DNA from: Tupaia tana
Taxonomy: Eukaryota; Chordata; Mammalia; Scandentia; Tupaiidae
DNA: 64,000 bases
Assembly (NCBI GenBank): GCA_026018925.1
Contig: JAKSZU010000050.1
Coordinates: forward strand, 558,001-622,000
Reading direction: 5' to 3'
The notes under the pieces: model-generated
Database searches by the model: none
What the model was told of the DNA's origin: nothing
What the model saw: only the letters and a program-made list of their open reading frames with translations
Shown: positions 1 through 12,249 of the stretch, in pieces
How the letters are laid out: each line of letters opens with the position of its first letter
How positions within the stretch are numbered: position 1 is the first letter of the stretch
Program-made: the position numbers and the translations under genes

Positions 1-689
1 GGTGTATGGTTTGATGTAGGCTTCAGGTTAGGTTAGGTTTCAACTTAGTTTGAGGGAGTAAGTTTAGGGGTACTGTTAGTTTTCGGGTAACTGTTATGGT
101 TGGAGTTAGCGTCAGGGCCAGGTTCAGGTTGGGGTTGACCTTAAGGTGTCCGCCTAGGGTTAGGGTTAGGTCTATGGTTTGAGTTAGGCTTCAGGTTAGG
201 TTAGCTTTGAACTTAGTTTGAGGGAGTAAGTTTAGGGCTACTGTTAGTATTCTGTTCAGTGTTATGGTTGGTGATAGCGTCAGGGTAAGGGTAGGGTTGG
301 GGTTGAGCTTCAGGTGTCCACCTAGGGTTAGGGTTAGGTCTATGGTTTGAGTTAGGCTTCAGGTTAGGTTAGGTTTGAACTTAGTTTGAGGGAGTAAGTT
401 TAGGGGTACTCTTAGTTTTCGGTTAACTTTTACGGTTGGAGTAAGCGTCAGGGTCAGGTTAGGTTTGGGGTTGAGCTTAAGGTGTCCGCCTAGTGTTAGG
501 GTTAGATCTATGGTTTGATTTAGGCTTCAGGTTAGGTTAGGTTTGAACTTAGTTTGAGGGAGTAAGTTTAGGGCTACTGTTTGTTTTCGGGTAACTGTTA
601 TGGTTGGAGTTAGCGTCAGGTCCAGGTTAGGGTTGTGGTTGAGCTAATGGTGTCCGCCTAGGGTTAGGGTAAGGTGTTTGGTTTGATTT

Positions 690-1330
690 AGGCGTCAGGT
701 TATGTTAGGTTTGAAGTTAGTTTGAGGGAGTAAGTTTAGGACTACTGTTAGTTTTCGGTTCAGTATTACGGTTGGAGATAGCGTCAGGGTCAGGTTAGGG
801 TGGGGGTTAAGCATTAGGTGTCCGCCTAGTGTTAGGGTTAGGTCTATTGTTTGAGTTAGGCTTCAGGTTAGGTTAGGTTTGAACTTAGTTTGAGGGAGTA
901 AGTTTACGCCTACTGTTAGTTTTCGGTTCAGTGTTACGGTTGGAGATAGCGTCAGGGTCAGGTTAGGGTTGGGTTTGAGCTTCAGGTGTACGCCTAGGGT
1001 TAGGGTTAGGTCTATGGTTTGAGTTAGGCTTCAGGTTAGGTTAGGTTTGAACTTAGTTTGAGGGAGTCAGTTTAGGGCTACTGTTAGTTTTCGGTTCAGT
1101 GTTTCGGTTGGAGTCAGCGTGAGGGTCAGGTTAGGGTAGGGGTTGAGCTTAAGGTGTCCGCCTAGGGTTAGGGTTAGGTGTATGGTTTGATTTAGGCTTC
1201 GGGTTAGGTTAGGTTTGAACTTAGTTTGAGGGAGTAAGTTTAGGGCTACTGTTAGTTTTCGGGTAACTGTTATGGTTGGAGTTAGCGTCAGGGCCAGGTT
1301 AGGGTTGGGGTTGAGCTTAAGGTGTCCGCC
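690..1330 (+). repeat. Duplicated block, 10-unit offset (copy 1; copy 2 at 2,369-3,009)
   Basis: About four units recur 1,679 bp downstream (10 units minus one base). Shared marks are 'ggactactg', 'cagtattacggttggag', 'gggggttaagca', 'ggcctactg' (present as 'cgcctactg' in copy 1), the tail 'ttcaggtgtacgcc' and 'ggagtcagcgtgaggg'. Copies diverge just after 1,330, where copy 1 has 'tcgatcttttgag'. Confidence 0.72.
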
Positions 1331-4300
1331 AAGGGTTAGGGTTAGGTCGATCTTTTGAGTTAGGGTTCAGGTTAGGTTAGGTTTGAACTTAGTTTGAGGG
1401 AGTAAGTTTAGGGCTACTGTTAGTTATCGGTTCAGTGTTTCGGTTGGAGTTAGCGTGAGGGTCAGGTTAGTGTAGGGGTTGAGCTTAAGGTGTCCGCCTA
1501 CGGTTAGGGTTAGGTGTATGATTTGATTAAGGCTTCAGGTTAGGTTAGGTTTGAACTTAGTTTGAGGGAGTAAGTTTAGGGCTACTGTTAGTTTTCGGGT
1601 AATTGTTATTGTTGGAGTTAGCGTCAGGGCCAGGTTCAGGTTGGGGTTGACCTTAAGGTGTCCGCCTAGGGTTAGGGTTAGGTCTATGGTTTGAGTTAGG
1701 CTTCAGGTTAGGTTAGGTTTGAACTTAGTTTGAGGGAGTAAGTTTAGGGCTACTGTTAGTTTTCGGTTCAGTGTTACGGTTGGAGATAGCGTCAGGGTCA
1801 GGTTAGGGTTGGGGTTGAGCTTCAAGTGTCCGCCTAGGGTTAGGGTTAGGTCTATGGTTTGTGTTAGGCTTAAGGTTAGGTTAGCTTTGAACTTAGTTTG
1901 AGGGAGTAAGTTTAGGGTTACTGTTAGTTTTCGGTTCAGTGTTATGGTTGGAGTTAGCGTGAGGATCAGGTTAGGGTTGGGGTTGAGCTTAAGGTGTCCG
2001 CCTAGGGTTAGGGTTAGGTGTATGGTTTGATTTTGGCTTCAGGTTAGGTTAGGTTTGAACTTACTTTGAGGGAGTAAGTTTAGGGCGACTGTTAGTTTTC
2101 GGGTAACTGTTACAGTTGGAGTAAGCGTCAGGGTCAGGTTATGGTTGTGGTTAAGTATAAGGTGTCCGCCTAGGGTTAGGGTTAGGTCTATGATTTGATA
2201 TAGGCTTCAGGTTACTTTAGGTTTCAACTTAGTTTGAGGAAGTCAGTTTAGGGCTACTGTTAGTTTTCGGTTAACTGTTACGGTTGGAGTAAGCGTCAGG
2301 GTCAGGTTAGGTTTGGGGTTGAGCTTAAGGTGTCCGCCTAGGTTTAGGGTTAGGTCTATGGTTTGATTTAGGCTTCAGGTTAGGTTAGGTTTGAAGTTAG
2401 TTTGAGGGAGTAAGTTTAGGACTACTGTTAGTTTTCGGTTCAGTATTACGGTTGGAGATAGCGTCAGGTCAGGTTAGGGTGGGGGTTAAGCATAAGGTGT
2501 CCGCCTAGTGTTAGGGTTAGGTCTATTGTTTGAGTTAGGCTTCAGGTTAGGTTAGGTTTGAACTTAGTTTGAGGGAGTAAGTTTAGGCCTACTGTTAGTT
2601 TTCGGTTCAGTGTTACGGTTGGAGATAGCGTCAGGGTCAGGTTAGGTTTGGGTTTGAGCTTCAGGTGTACGCCTTGGGTTAGGGTTAGGTCTATGGTTTG
2701 AGTTAGGCTTCAGGTTAGGTTAGGTTTGAACTTAGTTTGAGGGAGTAAGTTTAGGGCTACTGTTATTTTTCGGTTCAGTGTTTCGGTTGGAGTCAGCGTG
2801 AGGGTCAGGTTAGGGTAGGGGTTGAGCTTAAGGTGTCCGCCTTGGGTTAGGGTTAGGTGTATGGTTTGACTTAGGCTTCAGGTTAGGTTAGGTTTGAACT
2901 TAGTTTGAGGGAGTAAGTATAGGGCTACTTTTAGTTTTCGGGTAACTGTTATGGTTGGAGTTAGCGTCAGGGCCAGGTTAGGGTTGGGGTTGAGCTTAAG
3001 GTGTCCGCCTAGGGTTAGGGTTAGGTCTATGGTTTGAGTTAGGCTTCAGGTTAGGTTAGGTTTCAACTTAGTTTGAGGGAGTAAGTTTAGGGCTACTGTT
3101 AGTTTTCGGTTCAGTGTTACGGTGGGAGATAGCGTCAGGGTCAGGGTAGGGTTGGGGTTGAGCTTCAGGTGTCCGCCTAGGGTTAGGGTTAGGTGTATAG
3201 TTTGATTTAGGCTTCAGGTTAGGTTAGGTTTGAACTTAGTTTGAGGGAATAAGTTTAGGGCTACTGTTTGTTTTCGGTTCAGTGTTACGGTTGAAGTTAG
3301 CGGGAGGGTCCGGTCAGGGTTGGGTTGAGCATCAAGTGTCCGCCTAGGGTTAGGTTTAGGTCTATGGTTTAAGTTAGGCTTCAGGTTAGGTTAGATTTGA
3401 ACTTAGTTTGAGGGAGTAAGTTTAGCGTTACTGTTAGTTTTCGGTTCAGTGTTACGGTTGGAGTTAGCGTGAGGGTCAGGTTAGGGTTGGGGTTGAGATT
3501 AAGGTGTCCGCCTAGGGTTAGAGTTAGATGTATGGTTTGATTTAGGCTTCAGGTTAGGTTAGGTTTGAACTTAGTTTGAGGGAGTAAGTTTAGGGCTACT
3601 GTTTGTTTTCGGTTCAGTGTTATGGTTGGAGATAGCGTCAGGGTCAGGTTAGGGTTGTGGTTGAGCTTCAGGTGTCCGCCTAGGGTTAGGGTTAGGTCTA
3701 TGGTTTGAGTTAGGCTTCAGGTTAGGTTAGGTTTGAACTTAGTTTGAGGGAGTAAGTTTAGGGCTACTGTTAGTTTTCGGTTCAGTGTTTCGGTTGGAGT
3801 TAGCGTGAGGGTCAGGTTAGGGTAGGGGTTGAGCTTAAGGTTCTCGCCTAGGGTTAGGGTTAGGTGTATGGTTTCATTTAGGCTTCAGGTTAGGTTAGGT
3901 TTGAACTTAGTTTGAGGGAGTAAGTTTAGGGCTACTGTTAGTTTTCGGGTAACTGTTATGGTTGGAGTTAAAATCAGGCCCAGGTTAGGGTTGGGGTTGA
4001 GCTTAAGGTGTCCGCCAAGGGTTAGGGTTAGGTCTATCTTTTGAGTTAGGCTTCAGGTTAGGTTAGGTTTGAACTTAGTTTGAGGGAGTAAGTTTAGGGC
4101 TACTGTTAGTTTTCGGTTCAGTGTAACGGTTGGAGATAGTGTCAGGGTCAGGGTAGGGTTGGGGTTGAGCTTCAGGTGTCCGCCTAGGGTTAGGGTTAGG
4201 TCTATGGTTTGAGTTAGGCTTCAGGTTAGGTTAGGTTTAAACTTAGATTGAGGGAGTAAGTTTAGGCCTACTGTTTGTTTTCGGTTCAGTGTTATGGTTG

Positions 4301-6033
4301 GAGTTAGCGTGAGGGTCAGGTTATGGTTGGGGTTGAGCTTAAGGTGTCCACCCAGGGTTAGGGTTTGGTGTATGGTTTGATTTAGGCTTCAGGTTAGTTT
4401 AGGTTTGAACTTAGTTTGAGGGAGTAAGTTTAGGGCGACTGTTAGTTTTCGGATAACTGTTACAGTTGGAGTAAGCGTCAGGGTCAGGTTATGGTGGGGG
4501 TTAAGCATTAGGTGTCCGCCTAGGGTTAGGGTTAGGTTTATGATTTGATTTAGGCTTCAGGTTAGGTTAGGTTTCAACTTAGTTTGAGGGAGTCAGTTTA
4601 GGGCTACTGTTAGTTTTCGATTAACTGTTACGGTTGGAGTAAGCATCAGGGTCAGGTTAGGTTTGGGGTTGAGCTTAAGGTGTTCGCCTAGGTTTAGGGT
4701 TAGGTGTATGGTTTGATTTAGGCTTCAGGTTAGGTTAGGTTTGAACTTAGTTTGAGGGAGTAAGTTTAGGGCTACTGTTTGTTTTCGGTTCAGTGTTATG
4801 GTTGAAGTTAGCGTGAGGGTCAGGTCAGGGTTGGGGTTGAGCTTAACGTGTCCGCCTAGGGTTAGGGTTAGGTGTAGGGTTTGATTTAGGCTTCAGGTTA
4901 GGTTAGGTTTGAACTTAGTTTGATGGAATAAATTTTGGGCTACTGTTTGTTTTCGGGTAACTGTTACGGTTGGAGTTAGCGTCAGGTCCAGGTTAGGGTT
5001 GGGGTTGAGCTAATGGTGTCCGCCTATGGTTAGGGTTAGGTGTTTGGTTTGATTTAGGCTTCAGGTTAGGTTAGGTTTGAAGTTAGTTTAAGGGAGTAAG
5101 TTTAGGGCTACTGCTAGTTTTCGATTAACTGTTACAGTTGGAGTAAGCGTCAGGGTCAGGTTAGGATGGGGGTTAAGCATAAGGTGTCTGCCTAGGGTTA
5201 GGGTTAGGTCTATTGTTTGAGTTAGGCTTCAGGTTAGGTTAGGTTTGAACTTAGTTTGAGGGAGTAAGTTTAGGGCTACTATTAGTTTTCGGTTCAGTGT
5301 TACGGTTGGAGATAGCGTCAGGGACAGGTTAGGGTTGGGGTTGAGCTTCAGGTGTCCGCCTAGGTTTAGGGTTAGGTCTATGGTTTGAGTTAGGCTTCAG
5401 ATTAGTTTAGGTTTGACCTTAGTTTGAGGGAGTAAGTTTAGGGCTACTGTTAGTTTTCGGTTCAGTATTAAGGTTGGAGATAGCGTCAGGGTCAGGGTAG
5501 GGTTGGGGTTGAGCTTCAAGTGTCCGCCTAGGGTTATGGTTAGGTCTATGGTTTGAGATAGGCTTCAGGTTAGGTTAGGTTTGAACTTAGTTTGAGGGAG
5601 TAAGTTTAGGGCTACTGTTAGTTTTCGGTTCAGTGTTACGGTTGGAGTTAGCGTGAGGGTCAGGTTAGGTTTGGGGTTGAGCTTAAGGTGTCTACCAAGG
5701 GTTAGGGTTAGATGTAAGGTTTGATTTAGGCTTCAGGTTAGGTTAGGTTTCAACTTAGTTTGAGGGAGTAAGTTTAGGGCTACTGTTAGTTTTCGGGTAA
5801 CTGTTATGGTTGGAGTTAGCGTCAGGGCCTGGTTCAGGTTGGGGTTGACCTTAAGGTGTCCGCCTAGGGTTAGTGTTAGGTCTATGGTTTGAGTTAGGCT
5901 TCAGGTTAGGTTAGGTTTGAACTTAGTTTGAGGGAGTAAGTTTAGGGCTAATTTTAGTTTTCGGTTCAGTGTTACGGTTGGAGTTAGCGTGAGGGTCAGG
6001 TTAGGGTAGGGGTTGAGCTTAAGGTGTCTACCT

Positions 6034-6201
6034 AGGGTTAGGGTTAGGTGTATGGTTTGATTTAGGATTCAGGTTAGGTTAGGTTTGAAGTTAGTTTGAG
6101 GGAGTAAGTTTAGGGCTACTCTTAGTTTTCGGTTAACTGTTTCAGTTGGAGTAAGCGTCAGGGTCAGGTTATGGTGGGGGTTAAGCATAAGGTGTCCGCC
6201 T
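6034..6201 (+). repeat. Recurring short C-type unit ending in 'cgcctgcgtt' (example)
   Basis: A C-type unit with 'tgtttcagttggagtaagcg' whose boundary to the next unit reads 'gcctgcgttaggg', one base shorter than 'gcctagggttaggg'. The boundary recurs at 6,201, 7,712, 9,727, 11,238, 13,085, 14,764, 16,275 and, slightly altered, 17,616. Gaps are 1,511, 2,015, 1,511, 1,847, 1,679, 1,511 and 1,341 bp, or 9, 12, 9, 11, 10, 9 and 8 units, each one to three bases short. The mark is confined to 6-17.7 kb, defining that domain. Unit limits are approximate. Confidence 0.75.
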
Positions 6202-7080
6202 GCGTTAGGGTTAGGTCTATGATTTGATTTAGGCTTCAGGTTAGGTTAGGTTTGAACTTAGTTTGAGGGAGTCAGTTTAGGGCTACTGTTAGTTTTCGGT
6301 TAACTGTTACGGTTGGAGTAAGCGTCAGGGTCAGGTTAGGTATGGGGTTGAGCTTAAGGTGTCCGCCTAGGGTTAGGGTTAGGTGTATGGTTTGAGTTAG
6401 GCTTCAGGTTAGTTTAGGTTTGAACTTAGGTTGAGGGAGTAAGTTTAGAGCTATTGTTATTTTTCGGTTCTGTGTTACGGTTGGAGTTAGCGTCAGGGTC
6501 AGGTTAGGGTTGGGGTTGAGCTTCAGGTGTCCACCTAGGGTTAGGGTTAGGTCTATGGTTTGAGTTAGGCTTCAGGTTAGGTTAGGTTTGAAATTAGTTT
6601 GAGGGAGTAATTTTAGGGCTACTGTTAGTTTTCGGTTCAGTGTTACTGTTGGAGTTAGCGTGAGGGTCAGGTTAGGGTTGGGGTTGAGCTTAAGGTGTCC
6701 GCCTAGGGATAGGGTTAGGTGTATGGTTTGATTTAGGCTTCAGGTTAGGTTAGGTTTGAAAATAGCTTGAGGGAGTAATTTTAGGGCTACTGTTAGTTTT
6801 CGGTTAACTGTTACAGTTGGAGTAAGCGTCAGGGTCAGGTTATGGTGGGGGTTAAGCATAAGGTGTCCACCTAGGGTTAGGGTTAGGTCTATGATTTGAT
6901 TTAGGCTTCAGGTTAGGTTAGGTTTGAACTTAGTTTGAGGGAGTCAGTTTAGGGCTACTGTTAGTTTTCGAGTAATTGTTATGGTTGGAGTTAGCGTCAG
7001 GGCCATTTTAGGGTTAGGGTTGAGCTTAAGGTGTCAGCCTAGGGTTAGGGTTAGGTGTATGGTTTGATTTAGGCTTCAGG
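6065..7080 (+). repeat. Duplicated block, 30-unit offset (copy 1; copy 2 at 11,102-12,117)
   Basis: About six units recur 5,037 bp downstream (30 units minus three bases), nearly identical by eye. Diagnostic shared marks include 'tgtttcagttggagtaag', the one-base-short junction 'cgcctgcgttaggg', 'tgaaaatagcttgaggg' and 'gccattttagggttagg'. Copies part company at about 7,080 and 12,117. Confidence 0.8.
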
Positions 7081-7399
7081 TTATGTTAGGTTTGAACTTA
7101 GTTTGAGGGAGCAAGTTTAGGGCTACTGTTTGTTTTCGGTTCAGTGTTACGTTTGGAGATAGCGTCAGGGCCACTTTAGGGTTGGGGTTGAGCTTCAGGT
7201 GTCCGCCTAGGGTTAGGGTTAGGTCTATGGTTTGAGTTAGGCTTCAGGTTAGGTTAGGTTTGAACTTAGTTTGTTGGAGTAAGTTTAGGGTTACTGTTAG
7301 CTTTCGGTTCAGTGTTACGGTTGGAGTTAGCTTGAGGGTCAAGTTAGGGTTTGGGTTAAGCTTAAGGTGTCCGCCTAGGTTTAGGGATAGGTGTATGGT

Positions 7400-8330
7400 T
7401 TGATTTAGGCTTCAGGTTAGGTTAGGTTTGAAATTAGTTTGAGGGAGTAAGTTTAGGGCTACTGTTAGTTTTCGAGTAACTGTTATGGTTGGAGTTAGCG
7501 TCAGGGCCATTTTAGGGTTGGGGTTGAGCTTAAGGTTTCAGCCTAGGGTTAGGGTTAGGTGTATGGTTTGATTTAGGCTTCAGGTTAGGTTAGGTTTGAA
7601 GTTAGTTTGAGGGAGTAAGTTTAGGGCTACTCTTAGTTTTCGGTTAACTGTTTCAGTTGGAGTAAGCGTCAGGGTCAGGTTATGGTGGGGGTTAAGCATA
7701 AGGTGTCCGCCTGCGTTAGGGTTAGGTCTATGATTTGATTTAGGCTTCAGGATAGGTTAGGTTTGAACTTAGTTTGAGGGAGTCAGTTTAGGGCTACTGT
7801 TAGTTTTCGGTTAACTGTTACGGTTGGAGTAAGCGTCAGGGTCAGGTTAGGTTAGGGGTTGAGCTTAAGGTGTCCGCCTAGGGTTAGGGTTAGGTGTATG
7901 GTTTGAGGTAGGCTTCAGGTTAGTTTAGGTTTGAACGTAGGTTGAGGGAGTAAGTTTAGAGCTATTGTTAGTTTTCGGTTCTGTGTTACGGTTGGAGATA
8001 GCGTCAGGGTCAGGTTAGGGTTGTGGTTGAGCTTCAGGTGTCCGCCTAGGGTTAGGGTTAGGTTTATGGTTTGAGTTAGACTTCAGGTTAGGTTAGGTTT
8101 GAACTTAGTTTGAGGGAGTAAGGTTAGGGTTACTGTTTTTTTTCAGTTCAGTGTCACGGTTGGAGTTAGCGTCAGGGTCAGGTTAGGGTTGGGGTTGAGC
8201 TTCAGGTGTCCACCTAGGGTTAGGGTTAGGTCTATGGTTTGAGTTAGGCTTCAGGTTAGGTTAGGTTTGAAATTAGTTTGAGGGAGTAAGTTTAGGGCTA
8301 CTGTTAGTTTTCGGTTCAGTGTTGCGGTTG
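7400..8330 (+). repeat. Duplicated block, 12-unit offset (copy 1; copy 2 at 9,415-10,345)
   Basis: Copies are separated by 2,014-2,015 bp (12 units). Shared marks are 'ttcgagtaactgttatgg', 'gccattttagggttggg', 'ttaaggtttcagcc', the 'cgcctgcgtt' junction, 'ggtttatggtttgagttaga' and the T-run 'ttactgttttttttc'. An overlapping segment, 7,290-8,110, also recurs at 12,663-13,483 with a 5,373-bp (32-unit) offset, so one region has two nested relatives. Confidence 0.75.
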
Positions 8331-8769
8331 GAGTTAGCATGAGGGTCAGGTTAGGGTTGGGGTTGAGCTTAAGGTGTCCGCCTAGGGTTAGGGTTAGGTG
8401 TATGGTTTGATTTAGGCTACAGGTTAGGTTAGGTTTGAACTTTGTTTGAGGGAGTAAGATAAGGGCGAGTGTTAGTTTTCGGGTAATTCTTATGTTTGGA
8501 GATAGCGTCAGGGCCAGCTTAGGTTTGGGGTTGAGCTTAAGGTGTCCGCCTAGGGTTAGGGTTAGGTGTATGGTTTGAGTTAGGCTTCAAGTTAGGTTAG
8601 GTTTGATGTTAGTTTGAGGGAGTAAGTTTAGGGCTACTGTTAGTTTTCGGTTCAGTGTTACGGTTGGAGATAGCGTCAGGGTCAGGTTAGGGTTGGGGTT
8701 GAGCTTCAGGTGTCCGGCTAGGGTTAGGGTTAGGTCTATGGTTTGAGTTAGGCTTCAGGTTAGGTTAGG

Positions 8770-10365
8770 TTTGAACTTAGTTTGAGGGAGTAAGTTTAGG
8801 GATACTGTTAGTTTTCGGGTAAGTGTTATGGTTGGAGTTAGCGTCAGGGCCAGTTTAGGGTTGGGGTTGAGCTTAAGGTGTCCACCTAGGGTTAGGGTTA
8901 GGTGTATGGTTTGATTTAGGCTTCAGGTTAGGTTAGGTTTGAACTTAGTTTGAGGGAGTAAGTTTGGGGCTACTGTTCGTTTTCGTTTAACTGTTACGGT
9001 TGGAGTAAGCGTCAGGGTCAGGTTAGGGTGGGGGTTAAGCATAAGGTGTCCGCCTAGGGTTAGGGTTAGGTCGATGGTTTCATTTAGGCTTCAGGTTAGG
9101 TTAGGATTGAACTCAGTTTGAGTGAGTAAGTTTAGGGGTACTGTTAGTTTTCGGTTCAGTGTTACGGTTGGATGTAGCCTCAGGGTCAGGTTAGGGTTGG
9201 GGTTAAACTTAAGTTGTCCGCCTAGGGTTAGGTTTAGGTCTATTGTTTGAGATAGGCTTCAGGTTAGGTTAGGTCTGAACTTAGTTTGAGGAAGTAAGTT
9301 TAGGTCTACTGTTTGTTTTCGGTTCAGTGTTGCGGCTGGAGTTAGCGTGAGGGTCAGGTTAGGGTTGGGGTTGAGCTTAAGGTGTCCGCCTAGGGTTAGG
9401 GTTAGGTGTATGGTTTGATTTAGGCTTCAGGTTAGGTTAGGTTTGAAATTAGTTTGATGGAGTAAGTTTAGGGCTACTGTTAGTTTTCGAGTAACTGTTA
9501 TGGTTGGAGTTAGCGTCAGGGCCATTTTAGGGTTGGGGTTGAGCTTAAGGTTTCAGCCTAGGGTTAGGGTTAGGTGTATGGTTTGATTTAGGCTTCAGGT
9601 TAGGTTAGGTTTGAAGTTAGTTTGAGGGAGTAAGTTTAGGGCTACTCTTAGTTTTCGGTTAACTGTTTCAGTTGGAGTAAGCGTCATGGTCAGGTTATGG
9701 TGGGGGTTAAGCATAAGGTGTCCGCCTGCGTTAGGGTTAGGTCTATGATTTGATTTAGGCTTCAGGTTAGGTTAGGATAGAACTTAGTTTGAGGGAGTCA
9801 GTTAAGGGCTACTGTTACTTTTCGGTTAACTGTTACGGTTGGAGTAAGCGTCAGGGTCAGGTTAGGTTTGGGGTTGAGCTTAAGGTGTCCGCCTAGGGTT
9901 AGGGTTAGGTGTATGGTTTGAGTTAGGCTTCAGGTTAGTTTAGGTTTGAACTTAGGTTGAGGGATTAAGTTTAGAGCTATTGTTAGTTTTCGGTTCTGTG
10001 TTACGGTTGGAGATAGCGTCAGGGTCAGGTTAGGGTTGTGGTTGAGCTTCAGATGTCCGCCTAGGGTTAAGGTTAGGTTTATGGTTTGAGTTAGACTTCA
10101 GGTTAGGTTAGGTTTGAACTTAGTTTGAGGGAGTAAGTTTAGGGTTACTGTTTTTTTTCGGTTCAGTGTTACGGTTGGAGTTAGGGTCAGGGTCAGGTTA
10201 GGGTTGGGGTTGAGCTTCAGGTGTCCACCTAGGGTTAGGGTTAGGTCTATGGTTTGAGTTAGGCTTCAGGTTAGGTTAGGTTTGAAATTAGTTTGAGGGA
10301 GTAATTTTAGGGCTACTGTTAGTTTTCGGTTCAGTGTTACTGTTGGAGTTAGCGGGAGGGTCAGG
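8770..10365 (+). repeat. Duplicated block, 30-unit offset (copy 1; copy 2 at 13,807-15,402)
   Basis: A block of nine to ten units recurs 5,037 bp downstream, the same offset as the 6,065-7,080 pair. Long stretches are identical by eye, including 'cgggtaagtgttatgg', 'actgttcgttttcg', 'tcgatggtttcatttagg' and 'actgttttttttcgg'. It contains an E-F pair at 9,055-9,390, matched at 14,092-14,427. Confidence 0.85.
9055..9390 (+). repeat. Partial cassette, E-F only
   Basis: Two units with E and F marks ('ggattgaactcagtttgagt', 'gtttgagataggcttcagg', 'gttgcggctgg'). G and H do not follow. The same pair recurs at 14,092-14,427 in the 5,037-bp duplication. Confidence 0.78.
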
Positions 10366-12249
10366 TTAGGGTTGGGGTTGAGCTTCAAGTGTTCGCCTAG
10401 GGTTAGGGTTAGGTCTATGGTTTGAGTTAGGCTTCAGGTTAGGTTAGGTTTGAACTTAGTTTGAGGGAGTAAGTTTAGGGCTACTGTTTGTTTTCGGTTC
10501 AGTGTTATGGTTGGAGATAGCGTCAGGGTCAGGTTAGGGTTGGGGTTGAGCTTCAAGTGTCCGCCTAGGGTTAGGGTTAGGTCTATGGTTTGAGTTAGGC
10601 TTCAGGTTAGGTTAGGTTTGAACTTAGTTTGAGGGAGTAAGTTTAGGGTTACTGTTAGTTTTCGGTTCAGTGTTACGGTTGGAGTTAGCGTGAGGGTCAG
10701 GTTAGGGTTGGGGTTGAGCTTAAGGTGTCCGCCTAGGGTTAGGGTTAGGTGTATGGTTTGATTTAGGCTTCAGGTTAGGTTAGGTTTGAACTTAGTTTGA
10801 GGGAGTAAGTTTAGGGCTACTGTTTGTTTTCGGTTCAGTGTTACTGTTGGAGATAGCGTCAGGGTCAGGTTAGGGTTGGGGTTGAGCTTCCGGTGTCCGC
10901 CTAGGGTTACGGTTAGGTCTATGGTTTGAGTTAGGCTTCAGGTTAGGTTAGCTTTGAAATAAGTTTGAGGGAGTAATTTTAGGGCTACTGTTAGTTTTCG
11001 GTTCAGTGTTACTGTTGGAGTTAGCGTGAGGGTCAGGTTAGGGTTGGGGTTGAGCTTAAGGTGTCCGCCTAGGGTTAGGGTTAGGTGTATGGTTTGATTT
11101 AGGCTTCAGGTTAGGTTAGGTTTGAAGTTAGTTTGAGGGAGTAAGTTTAGGGCTACTCTTAGTTTTCGGTTAACTGTTTCAGTTGGAGTAAGCGTCAGGG
11201 TCAGGTTATGGTGGGGGTTAAGCATAAGGTGTCCGCCTGCGTTAGGGTTAGGTCTATGATTTGATTTAGGCTTCAGGTTAGGTTAGGTTTGAACTTAGTT
11301 TGAGGGAGTCAGTTTAGGGCTACTGTTAGTTTTCGGTTAACTGTTACGGTTGGAGTAAGCGTCAGGGTCAGGTTAGGTATGGGGTTGAGCTTAAGGTGTC
11401 CGCCTAGGGTTAGGGTTAGGTGTATGGTTTGAGTTAGGCTTCAGGTTAGTTTAGGTTTGAACTTAGGTTGAGGGAGTAAGTTTAGAGCTATTGTTATTTT
11501 TCGGTTCTGTGTTACGGTTGGAGTTAGCGTCAGGGTCAGGTTAGGGTTGGGGTTGAGCTTCAGGTGTCCACCTAGGGTTAGGGTTAGGTCTATGGTTTGA
11601 GTTAGGCTTCAGGTTAGGTTAGGTTTGAAATTAGTTTGAGGGAGTAATTTTAGGGCTACTGTTAGTTTTCGGTTCAGTGTTACTGTTGGAGTTAGCGTGA
11701 GGGTCAGGTTAGGGTTGGGGTTGAGCTTAAGGTGTCCGCCTAGGGATAGGGTTAGGTGTATGGTTTGATTTAGGCTTCAGGTTAGGTTAGGTTTGAAAAT
11801 AGCTTGAGGGAGTAATTTTAGGGCTACTGTTAGTTTTCGGTTAACTGTTACAGTTGGAGTAAGCGTCAGGGTCAGGTTATGGTGGGGGTTAAGCATAAGG
11901 TGTCCACCTAGGGTTAGGGTTAGGTCTATGATTTGATTTAGGCTTCAGGTTAGGTTAGGTTTGAACTTAGTTTGAGGGAGTCAGTTTAGGGCTACTGTTA
12001 GTTTTCGAATAATTGTTATGGTTGGAGTTAGCGTCAGGGCCATTTTAGGGTTAGGGTTGAGCTTAAGGTGTCAGCCTAGGGTTAGGGTTAGGTGTATGGT
12101 TTGATTTAGGCTTCAGGTTAGGTTAGGTTTGAAGTTAGTTTGAGGGAGTAAGTTTAGGGGTACTCTTAGTTTTCGGTTAACTGTTACGGTTGGAGTAAGC
12201 GTCAGGGTCAGGTTAGGTTTCGGGTTGAGCTTAAGGTGTCCGCCTAGGG

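Noticed and set aside
8127-8150. T-run 'ttttttttc' as a terminator or poly(A) tail of a retroposon
   Set aside because: It is an eight-T variant of the usual 'gttagttttc', shared by duplicated units near 10,150 and 15,187, with no retroposon body or target-site duplication.
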